NCBI GenBank assembly: GCA_019137195.1
Contig: JAGVSR010000162.1
Span: forward strand, 1 to 37,648
DNA: 37,648 bases
Source: Alphaproteobacteria bacterium
Lineage (GTDB): Bacteria > Pseudomonadota > Alphaproteobacteria > Rhizobiales > Hyphomicrobiaceae
Reading direction: 5' to 3'
Position numbers and translations under genes: made by a program. The notes under the pieces were generated by a model that had not been told where the DNA came from, did no database searches, and worked only from the letters and a program-made list of their open reading frames with translations. How positions within the stretch are numbered: the first letter of the stretch is position 1; every line of letters begins with the position of its first letter. Shown here piece by piece: positions 32,101-37,648 of the stretch.

Positions 32101-32946
32101 GATGGGCCCGACGTTCACGATGTATCGCCGCCGCTCGCCCGACGCGGTGAGAAGCCCGAGCGAGGAGCCGATCTTTGCCTTGCCCGACGTCAGAACCTGC
32201 TGCCAGGGCCCCTCGGACAGTGACGTACCAGTGTCCCAGTCGGTGACAGGCAGGCTCATGGCGCTTCTGCCGACAAGGTGCTCCTGTGTTGCGCCAACGA
32301 CCTCGAGGAAGGCGCTGTTGGCGAGGACGATCTGCCCGCGCAGATCGAAAATGACGATGCCCTCGGCCAGCGTGTCGAAGGCGGTCTTGACCCGGTCGGG
32401 AATGACGCTCGAAGGATCGAGGTCCTTCAGGACTCGGTGCAGGATGAAGTAGTAGGCGAACGCTCCGGCGACGATGAGGAACCCGATGAGCTCGACCAGG
32501 TCCGAGGGCAGCCCGAGCGCGGTCAGGCCCCGGCGTACCGGCTTAAACACCATCTCGACCCGGCCCCACTCCTGGTCGCCGTAGTAGAGCGGCACCTGCA
32601 CGTGGGTCGGCGTCGTGCGGCCGCCGGCTGGCGCCTTCCAGCTCCTGTCATGGTTGTCGGACTTGACGAGGATCGTGCCGTCGGCCTTGCGTAGCGCGAG
32701 CGAGACAACCTCACTGTTGTGCTCGACAACGGCGTGCATGATCTCCTCGAGCGTGCTGTGGTCGTCGCGGGAGGCGGCGCCGGCAAGCTGGATCGACAGC
32801 GCCTCGGCGATGTGGGAGCGGGCCTTGACCTCGACGCTGGTCTCGTCGGCGATGAGCCCGGCGGCCTGGGCGGCCAGTACGAGGCCGACAGTCGCGGCGA
32901 GGATGCAGAGCGTGATGCGCAACGTCGGCGTAAAGAACCGGCTCAT
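29161..32946 (-). CDS. Hybrid sensor kinase: TM-PAS-GAF-HisKA-HATPase-pseudoREC-REC-HPt
   Basis: A 1261-residue membrane phosphorelay kinase. Two membrane helices (about 5-30 and 152-171) flank a periplasmic sensor. PAS (190-300), a coiled coil (302-374) and GAF (about 380-535) follow. The H-box has His565 in NMSHEIRTPMNG; the ATPase has NLIGNAIKF, DTGIGI and GTGLGLSIS. The first receiver (about 801-919) reads AVIELSDRD, with Glu856 in the phospho-Asp position. The second (948-1067) is intact with Asp997. An Ala/Pro linker leads to an HPt with His1196 in AHSLKSSSANVG. The start at 32946 has GGGAG upstream and puts the first helix at the N-terminus. Confidence 0.92.
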   Translation of the reverse strand: MSRFFTPTLRITLCILAATVGLVLAAQAAGLIADETSVEVKARSHIAEALSIQLAGAASRDDHSTLEEIMHAVVEHNSEVVSLALRKADGTILVKSDNHDRSWKAPAGGRTTPTHVQVPLYYGDQEWGRVEMVFKPVRRGLTALGLPSDLVELIGFLIVAGAFAYYFILHRVLKDLDPSSVIPDRVKTAFDTLAEGIVIFDLRGQIVLANSAFLEVVGATQEHLVGRSAMSLPVTDWDTGTSLSEGPWQQVLTSGKAKIGSSLGLLTASGERRRYIVNVGPILDDKALVRGAIATFDDVTELDKKNRELAIAIAKMKDFSAHLEDRVAERTAEAEQAALEARDANRKLKAEVADRRRAEKAVAEQRDILLRQQSALGALTNQGKLTGQDWHGSLRMLTETSSAILNASRVGVWIGPVDGTATCADLFDAPRARHSEGTELREQDFPRFFAALKSGSIIAAEDARNDPRTRELKGRYLAPNGIGSVLCIPVVQDGQEAGFLTVEHVGLPRTWAPETQIFVTAISNLASLVIESQQRLRVEENLRSTNAALERANKAKSEFLANMSHEIRTPMNGVFGMTDLLLRTELTDRQQRFVSIIQQSAKSLLVIINDILDISRIERGKLELDSHEFDLASSIEDAVLLLADEAQKKGLEFNLYVDERASRPVLGDSGRLRQLLLNLIGNAIKFTSRGEVNVSVFAEEVGDGKAMFRFEIKDTGIGIAPDVLARLFKPFEQADSSITRRFGGTGLGLSISRHLVQMMGGKLEIESTPGEGTRIWFAIPMGLCASSQRVQEAPSLPLAGKRLLVLDRRAANRDTIAAYLSAAGARADKAESTEQALSMLREAAASPDAYRLAVIELSDRDDTGRRFEQVLRTEPTLADVKLIMLASMGVDNSLRRKHEDRGACVLHKPLRRADLIDAATGLLLEHGRTSQPAPAASASPKDYALGLRVLVAEDNPVNRTVAEEYLSNVGCTAILAEDGEAALKISGEQAFDVILMDFQMPVMDGLTSAKAIRQRERVEGRRAVPIVAVTANAFEADREAAAAAGMNDYLSKPFTEAQLVAALSKWAAKPSVTQGEQPPASVAPPRLETAGATASVAPPTPGCAATTRTVARDDREASAQKPAQPLQSPPALRKPTLPAAAKTPATDAEPPVKPAGRGNLRARLTKLYLDYAPKASEGLGSALEAGDFASLRVVAHSLKSSSANVGASAVAKACHDLEIAAEMGDKAQCAALVQRLEKGIEDALATMRADGVTTSAPGKVA

Positions 32947-33038
32947 TTCGTGCTGCTCCCGGCGGAGCCCCGCCATCCCAAGTCGAGGGCCGCCCGCGCG
33001 GAAGACTTCCCCGCGTCGCCACATTGCTCGCCGCTAGC

Positions 33039-33057
33039 TTTACCGATGCATCGTAAA
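33039..33057 (-). promoter_or_regulatory. Imperfect palindrome upstream of the hybrid kinase gene
   Basis: TTTACCGATGCATCGTAAA is nearly symmetric around GATGCATC, with a single extra base in the left arm. It lies about 95-110 bp ahead of the kinase start in an otherwise GC-rich upstream region. It is a plausible regulator-binding site, with no direct support. Confidence 0.3.
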
Positions 33058-33732
33058 CATTGTCCGCATCACGCGCTCGAAGCGCTGCCGACACTGCAAT
33101 CGAGACAAGCCCACGCGAAGCGCCGTGGCCGATGCCCGCCGGCCGACGTCGCGACAGGGATCGGTTGCGCCTTCAAGCATTGCCGTGCCGTAAATCCCGT
33201 CGTCGGGTCCGTCCGCCACAGTCTCTGTATCCGCTCGCACGTCCGAGCAAGTTCGAACCCTGCGGCCAGACGTGTGCGCGCTCGGGCCGCCGCCGGGAGG
33301 ATCGGCTCCCGGTCGGTGGGAGGTGCTGGGCTCGTTTAGGCCGGACGATCCTTGAACTTGCAAGAGCCGAGACGACCTATTGCTGCATGGCAGTAGAGGA
33401 GGGGGCCCCCCGTCCGAGACGGCGAAGACCTGGAGTGGCTGGCTCACCGTGTCGGCCGCGGCAGCGAGCCGTTGCGCCTTGGCGGGGTTGACCCTACTGG
33501 TCTCCTCGAGCGCGAGATCGAAGAGTGCGCCGACGAAAATCTACCTCAACCGGCTTGACGGCACCCCCGAGGCCGATCTCGGGGGGGCCTGCAGCTCGAT
33601 CAAAATGCCGGTTTGCACCTTGAGGCACGCGTCCGCGTCCCGGCGACCGTTGGGGCGGCTGATCCAGAGGCCGCGGCGGCCGTGGCATCCAGCTGCTGCG
33701 ATGCAGGCCCTTTGCTTGTCCGCTGCAGTTTC
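33058..33732 (+). other. Gene-poor stretch between the kinase promoter region and a small membrane peptide
   Basis: About 675 bp with no gene I can support. Several frames are open because of high GC, but their translations lack family features. One plus-strand frame (33380-33736) contains a hydrophobic piece, LAGLTLLVSSSARSKSAPTKIYL, that could be a decayed secreted-protein gene. A perfect 8-bp hairpin, CCCCCGAG (33564-33571) and CTCGGGGG (33578-33585), lies inside it without a T-tract. Confidence 0.5.
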
Positions 33733-33876
33733 CTAAGCCACGGCAGGCGTCAGACTGGCGAGCGCGAGAAGGAGCGCGGTCAGACTGGCGAACAGCAGCG
33801 TTGCCGCGAAGGTGTTGCGCGAGTAGGGAGCCTCGGGGGTCTCTCGCAGGTTGTACCGGACGCGATGGGCTTGCAT
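33733..33876 (-). CDS. 47-residue single-pass membrane peptide
   Basis: Sequence MQAHRVRYNLRETPEAPYSR followed by a single hydrophobic helix (about 22-45, NTFAATLLFASLTALLLALAS) and LTPAVA. The start has a strong ribosome site, AGGAGAG, 6 nt upstream. The helix contains a direct duplication, CGCCAGTCTGAC in the DNA, giving FASLT and LASLT. The topology (short charged N-terminus, one helix) fits a small inner-membrane protein. I know no family for it. It starts 13 bp after the stop of a possible upstream ORF on the same strand. Confidence 0.55.
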   Translation of the reverse strand: MQAHRVRYNLRETPEAPYSRNTFAATLLFASLTALLLALASLTPAVA

Positions 33877-33889
33877 GTCGTCTCTCCTG

Positions 33890-34288
33890 CTATGCGGTCA
33901 GTAGCGTGCGAGGATCGGGAATATTGGGCGCGGGGAGCCTCACCCCGCCCAAGGACGGGGCGGCAATGACGCCTCCTTGGGTCGCGCCCTGTCGCGAGGT
34001 GGACGGCGCGCGCACGACGCTCGCACATCGCCAGATCGTCCCGTTTGGCCCGATGCCGGTCGAGGTGACGAGGCGCGCGTACGTCTTCGCAATGCCGGCG
34101 AGCCCAATCTCGGGGCGAGGCTCGGCGACCGGCGCGATCGTCGGCCCGCCGATGCATTCACCGGTGTCGCTCCGGCAACGTGCGTCGCGATGTTGGCAGC
34201 AGCCTTCACGAGCGGCTGGGTAGCGACGGCCCTTGCCGGCCGGCAGACCCGCCAAATGTACGGGTAGGACGACTCCCGCAACGCGCAT
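33890..34288 (-). CDS. Possible ORF of unknown function upstream of the membrane peptide
   Basis: A 132-residue frame with GGAGGG 3 nt before its ATG and a stop that falls just before the ribosome site of the 47-residue peptide gene. Composition is unusual (many Gly, Ala, Pro, Arg, six Cys), and no domain is visible. Another frame over the 5' part reads more naturally (YPYIWRVCRPARAVATQPL, VKAAANIATHVAG), so a frameshifted remnant is equally possible. Kept as low confidence because of its two ribosome-site coincidences. Confidence 0.3.
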   Translation of the reverse strand: MRVAGVVLPVHLAGLPAGKGRRYPAAREGCCQHRDARCRSDTGECIGGPTIAPVAEPRPEIGLAGIAKTYARLVTSTGIGPNGTIWRCASVVRAPSTSRQGATQGGVIAAPSLGGVRLPAPNIPDPRTLLTA

Positions 34289-34492
34289 GATCCCTCCGCG
34301 ATCAATTCGTTTGACGCTAGAGGGCGTGCCGCGCCCAATACCCTGGGAATCCTAGGGCTTCTTTCGCTAACGACCGGTTAACATCCGTTCGAAGCCGAGA
34401 CATTTTCCTTGGTCGGCCGGACCCAGAAGCACGCGGGCCGCAGATGCGCCCGCGGCCCTGTTGCTCGTGAGGTGGTGAGGCCGCGCTCGGGA

Positions 34493-36406
34493 TCAAGCGG
34501 CCTGGCTGCGGCGCGCCCCTCTGACGGCCTTTTCGACGATGTTGTAGAGTTGATCCTCGGTGTACGGCTTGGACAGGAAGTCGTCCATCTGCGCGCCGAG
34601 GCACTTCACCCGCTCGCGCTCGAAGGCGTGCGCGCTGACGGCCACGATCGGCGTGCGCTTGAGCCCGTGCCTCTGCTCGAGCGCCCGGATTTCGGCAGTG
34701 GCCGAAAGTCCGTCCATGACGGGCATCTGACAATCCATGAGGATGACGTCATACTGGGTTTTGGAGAAAGCTTGTACGGCTTGCTCGCCATTGTCCGCGA
34801 CCTTGAAGGTGCAACCGAACTCGCTGAGATGCTCGCGGAGCACCTCCTGGTTGATGAGGTTGTCCTCGGCCACGAGCACGTGCAGTTTGAGTGGCGGCCT
34901 GGCAGCGCGCTCGTCATCGGCGGTGTCGCTGCCGGCGTCCGCCGCCTCGGGTGCGGGCTCGCGAGCGACGAGGCCGAGCTGGCGCTCCACGGCGTCGAAC
35001 AGCTCCTTGCGCCGGAGCGGCTTCGTCACGTACTCCCAGCGGCCATCTGCAACCGCCATGAGCTCGTCGAGCTTGCCCTCGTTCTCGACCGTGACGACGA
35101 GCGCCGTCGACGTGACGGGAAATTCCGACCGCATTGAGCCGGCGAAGTCGCCTTCCCAGTCGCACGGGAGCGCGCAGTCGGCTATGACGAGATTGAACGG
35201 GGTTCCCGCCGCCTCCGCCTGGCGCAAGAGATCGATACCTTCCCACGCGCCGGCCGCCGCTTCTACGGCAGCTCCGGCGGCGTTGAGGTAGCTGCCGACC
35301 ACCTGACGCTCTGCCTCGCTCTCCGACACGACGAGCACGCGCAGCCCCTTGTACTCGCTACTTGCGAGTCCGCCCGGATCGGCGGCGCTCTCCGCCACCG
35401 CGAACGGCAGCTCGCACTCGACGACGGTCCCCTTCTGCGGCGCGCTCTCCAGTTTGATCTGGCCGCGCATGAGCTGCACCAGCTGGTAGACGATGCTGAG
35501 GCCGAGGCCCGCGCCCGACGCGCTGGCAGTGATCGTGGGATCGCGCTGGTCGGGAGGCAGGAAGACCTGTTTCTGTACCGCAGGCGGCATGCCCTGTCCG
35601 CTGTCGCGCACGACGAACCTGAGCCGCACGGCGTCGTCCTGGCGGCTTCGGAGCATGGCGCTGACCTCGACTGTGCCCTTGGCGGTGTATTTGACCGCGT
35701 TGCCGACGAGGTTCATGAGGATTTGCCGGAGCCGGCTCTCGTCGCCGACGAGGAGAGCCGGGATGTCGTTGCTGACGAACACGTTGAACGCGAGCCCTTT
35801 GTCGCGGGCCTCGGTCTCGAAGATCTCTGCGGCACTTTCCACGCAACGGGCGAGGTCGAATGGCGTCGAGGCGAGCTTCAGCTTGCCACCCGCCGCCGAG
35901 GCGAGATCGAGCACGTCGTTGACGATGTCGAGCAGCATGCTGGCAGAGCGCTCCATCGTCGCCCTGAGCCGCATCTGCTGGTCGGTGAGCGCCGTGCCGC
36001 CCATGAGTTCGAGCGAGCCTACGATGCCGGTGAGCGGCGTTCGGATCGCCTGGCTCATATGCACGAGGTAGCGCGCTTTCGCAGCACAGAGTTCGGAGGC
36101 CTTCCGTTTCTCGGCCTCCGCCGTCTTGAGATGGGCGCCGATCTGGTGCTGCATGTGCGCCTCGACCGTTCCGATGCGCTGCTGCTGGGCAAGCATGTAC
36201 CGCTGCTGGCTCGCGATCATGTCCTCGTAGCGCTTGATCTCGGGCCTGAACAGGAGGAACAGGCCTCCAAACGCGACCGCCACCAGGCCCGCCGCGAGGA
36301 GCGCGGGAGGCAGAGGACCTAGGGCGAGTCCGAGGTTTACGATGCCGAAGGCGAGCGCGGCCGCCGCGGATCCGACAAGGGCAATTTGGCGAGCGAAGCA
36401 AGGCAT
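34493..36406 (-). CDS. Hybrid kinase-like protein lacking the phospho-accepting histidine
   Basis: A 637-residue protein with two N-terminal membrane helices (about 8-30 and 34-53), a coiled coil (58-112) and a HisKA-like region. The H-box reads HMSQAIRTPLTG where NMSHEIRTPLNG is expected: Gln119 and Ala120 replace His and Glu. The ATPase domain is intact (Asn232/Asn236, RDSGQGM, GAGLGLSIV). The first receiver (about 354-480) has Asp410 but SES instead of the acidic pair; the second (about 508-630) is canonical with Asp558 in ILMDCQMPVMDG. There is no HPt. It is probably a regulatory pseudokinase or phosphate sink for a partner such as the neighbouring HPt-bearing kinase. Confidence 0.9.
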   Translation of the reverse strand: MPCFARQIALVGSAAAALAFGIVNLGLALGPLPPALLAAGLVAVAFGGLFLLFRPEIKRYEDMIASQQRYMLAQQQRIGTVEAHMQHQIGAHLKTAEAEKRKASELCAAKARYLVHMSQAIRTPLTGIVGSLELMGGTALTDQQMRLRATMERSASMLLDIVNDVLDLASAAGGKLKLASTPFDLARCVESAAEIFETEARDKGLAFNVFVSNDIPALLVGDESRLRQILMNLVGNAVKYTAKGTVEVSAMLRSRQDDAVRLRFVVRDSGQGMPPAVQKQVFLPPDQRDPTITASASGAGLGLSIVYQLVQLMRGQIKLESAPQKGTVVECELPFAVAESAADPGGLASSEYKGLRVLVVSESEAERQVVGSYLNAAGAAVEAAAGAWEGIDLLRQAEAAGTPFNLVIADCALPCDWEGDFAGSMRSEFPVTSTALVVTVENEGKLDELMAVADGRWEYVTKPLRRKELFDAVERQLGLVAREPAPEAADAGSDTADDERAARPPLKLHVLVAEDNLINQEVLREHLSEFGCTFKVADNGEQAVQAFSKTQYDVILMDCQMPVMDGLSATAEIRALEQRHGLKRTPIVAVSAHAFERERVKCLGAQMDDFLSKPYTEDQLYNIVEKAVRGARRSQAA

Positions 36407-36749
36407 GATGTAGTCGTCTTCTTCCTTATGCTGAACGGATGAAATTGGGCAAATTATCAGTCGTTCAAGGTTAAGGGCTCATTAGGCCTGCGGGCTGGGA
36501 AGGTGAATTTGCGCAGGAGGGTTAGCCGGCGGTAACGGGAAATCTGGAACCGGGACAGCGGGCTATGGCGCAGACCCCGCCGGGCACGACGGTGCCGATG
36601 CAACGTCCGGCGCTTGCCGGGGATGGGCCGGGTGAGACATGTGAACGGCCAAGGTTGTCGGTCGGGCTCGCGCCTGCTAAAGACCCGCCCGGGCTGCGGT
36701 GCAGGCTTGGTCCGAGGCCGGACCCGTGCGCCCGACAAGAGCCGCCATC
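36407..36749 (+). other. Intergenic region between the pseudokinase gene and tRNA-Glu
   Basis: The part next to the kinase gene (36407-36490) is relatively AT-rich and, on the minus strand, holds TTGAAC (in CCTTAACCTTGAACGAC) and AGGAAG, so it probably contains the kinase promoter and ribosome site. The remainder is GC-rich with open frames but no supportable gene. Confidence 0.4.
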
Positions 36750-36767
36750 GGCGCCGGCTACGGCGCC
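36750..36767 (+). repeat. Hairpin immediately upstream of tRNA-Glu
   Basis: Perfect 7-bp stem GGCGCCG (36750-36756) and CGGCGCC (36761-36767), loop GCTA. It ends 2 nt before the mature tRNA 5' end, where it could guide processing or, less likely, end upstream transcription. Confidence 0.4.
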
Positions 36768-36769
36768 TT

Positions 36770-36844
36770 GCTCCCTTCGTCTATCGGTTAGGACGTCAGA
36801 TTTTCAATCTGAAAAGACGGGTTCGACTCCCGTAGGGAGCGCCA
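36770..36844 (+). tRNA. tRNA-Glu (TTC)
   Basis: Standard fold with acceptor stem GCTCCCT/AGGGAGC, D-arm GTCTATCGGTTAGGAC, anticodon stem TCAGA/TCTGA with loop TTTTCAA (anticodon TTC), T-arm CGGGTTCGACTCCCG, discriminator G and encoded CCA. Integrase remnants follow directly, so its 3' end is the likely attachment site of a lost element. Confidence 0.95.
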
Positions 36845-36936
36845 AAGTCATTGTTGTTGCACATGAGTTTTTGGCGTTTGATCCCACGTGACGGACGCGG
36901 TGGGACAGATCGGGCAGCGGGGGCTGTGTGCGAGCG

Positions 36937-37200
36937 GCCTTCGAGGATGAGGGCCATGCCGCCGGCGGCGAGTCGGTGGCGATCGACGGCGCGGGTGTAG
37001 CGCTTGATGCCCATGGTCGGCTTGACCGTGCTCCAAAGGTGGCGGAGTGACGCCCAGTTGGCCATCTTGCTCATTGCCGACAGCACGTGGTTGGCCGCAC
37101 ACGGCGTGTCGCGCATGGCGCGATGGAGCTTGGCGAGGTCAGCCCAGGTGACCGCATCAGCGCGGAACTTGGCCAGGGGCGCGAGGATGTGATCGCGCAA
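36937..37200 (-). pseudogene. Remnant of a tyrosine recombinase (phage/island integrase)
   Basis: About 88 residues retain the SAM-like core-binding part of a P4-type integrase: VTWADLAKLHRAMRDTP, then AANHVLSAMSKMANWA and GIKRYTR. Homologues typically read VTRADIAALHRAMRDTP...ANRVLALLSKMFNLAE. The N-terminal arm-binding region is cut off by IS sequence at about 37200. The catalytic domain is absent: after residue 88 the frame runs into unrelated sequence and then antisense to tRNA-Glu. It is an inactive fragment beside a tRNA gene. Confidence 0.75.
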
Positions 37201-37348
37201 CGTGTATCACGGTAGCCGCGTGCGTCGCGGTCTCCGGATGTGCCCGGCGACGGACGTTCTCGTAATAGGTCGATGGGGCCATCGGCAGCACTTTTCAGAT
37301 CGGCTCGACCCCGTACGCAGACCGGTGCTGATCGATGAACGTCATCAT
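37201..37348 (-). pseudogene. IS3-family transposase orfB, N-terminal fragment
   Basis: Starts ATG at 37348 in a 4-nt overlap with the orfA stop and reads MMTFIDQHRSAYGVEPI, stop, KVLPMAPSTYYENVRRRAHP. The TGA at 37295-37297 stands where relatives have Cys (EPICKVLPIAPSTYY). Only about 50 codons remain before the junction near 37200; the DDE catalytic core is missing. Confidence 0.75.
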
Positions 37349-37648
37349 GTCTTCGACCGGCGGCCGAGCACCGCCTGCGTAGAATACGCAGAGGGCTTAC
37401 GCAGGATCTCGTTCGTCTGGCGCAGCCCGCAGTTCTCGCGCTCAAGCGCCTTCAAGCGCTCACGCTCGTCTGTCGTGAGGCCTGGCCGCCGACCCTCGTC
37501 ACGCTTGGCCTGCTTGACCCAAGCGGAGAGCGTCTACCCTGTGCAGCCGATCTTCGCGGCAGTCGAGGCGATCGCCGTCCATTGGGAGGGACGATCCGAG
37601 CGGTGCTCGAACACCCTCCGGACGGCGCGCTCATACACCTCGGAGGAA
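37345..37648 (-). pseudogene. IS3-family transposase orfA, interrupted and open at the right edge
   Basis: Reads [20 protein letters not shown], then [15 protein letters not shown], stop, TLSAWVKQAKRDEGRRPGLTTD and ERERLKALERENCGLRQTNEIL. This is the helix-turn-helix plus leucine-zipper layout of IS3 orfA. The TAG at 37534-37536 replaces the Glu of the usual CTPETL motif. The stop codon is at 37345-37347. Confidence 0.78.

Larger units (their letters stand above)
37201..37648 (-). mobile_element. Decayed IS3-family insertion sequence, truncated at both ends of the window part
   Basis: The minus strand from the right edge encodes orfA then the beginning of orfB of an IS3-family element, both interrupted by stops. 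It ends abruptly against the integrase remnant, so it probably inserted into or recombined with that gene. The far terminus lies beyond the right edge, and no terminal inverted repeat can be identified. Confidence 0.75.

Noticed and set aside
33380-33736. 118-residue plus-strand frame with a hydrophobic stretch
   Set aside because: No ribosome site, mixed composition and no family; at best a decayed secreted-protein gene, so only described within the gap entry.
36796-36936. C-terminal extension of the integrase frame ending GAPYGSRTRLFRLKI
   Set aside because: This is the antisense translation of tRNA-Glu, a common annotation artefact.
37295-37536. In-frame TAG and TGA in the IS3 genes as possible stop-codon recoding
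   Set aside because: Both genes are also truncated and abut another remnant; ordinary pseudogene decay explains the stops.

Overview
The window is high-GC DNA, probably from an alphaproteobacterium of the order Hyphomicrobiales. Three things suggest this: a gene-transfer-agent (GTA) structural cluster in the same order as Rhodobacter capsulatus GTA, a phosphatidylcholine synthase (Pcs), and a ribD-ribE-ribBA-ribH-nusB-thiL operon with many 4-bp start/stop overlaps. No rRNA or CRISPR was seen.

Region 1 (1-13.3 kb) is a GTA/phage-type head and tail cluster. It runs from the tail of the portal gene through prohead protease, capsid, connector, head-tail joining protein, tail terminator, major tail protein, tail assembly chaperone pair, tape measure, DUF2460, DUF2163 hub, NlpC/P60 peptidase and the GTA TIM-barrel megatron. 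It ends in one long lysis ORF (amidase-like + GH108 muramidase + holin-like tail). No integrase, repressor or replication gene lies in it. Hairpins and palindromic repeats sit between several genes. The chaperone pair carries a well-formed -1 frameshift signal, and the lysis ORF has an internal RBS and ATG in front of its holin-like part.

Region 2 (13.4-24.0 kb) is chromosomal housekeeping: a PhoPQ/FeuPQ-like two-component pair, a glycine-zipper lipoprotein with a strong terminator, a minus-strand gene of unknown function, the riboflavin/nusB/thiL operon (its RibBA has a cyclohydrolase half without zinc cysteines), and an L,D-transpeptidase.

Region 3 (24.1-29.1 kb) holds tRNA-Asn, tRNA-Cys, a PCMT-like methyltransferase, a lipid A type acyltransferase with a UbiH-type monooxygenase, a small secreted protein and pcs.

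Region 4 (29.2-36.4 kb, minus strand) holds two large hybrid sensor kinases around a gene-poor stretch with a 47-residue membrane peptide. The first has PAS, GAF, a receiver whose phospho-Asp is replaced by Glu, a normal receiver and an HPt. The second has Gln in place of the phospho-accepting His and no HPt, so the two may form one phosphorelay.

Region 5 (36.8-37.6 kb) is a tRNA-Glu followed by decayed remnants of a tyrosine integrase and an IS3-family element, the edge of an old integration site.
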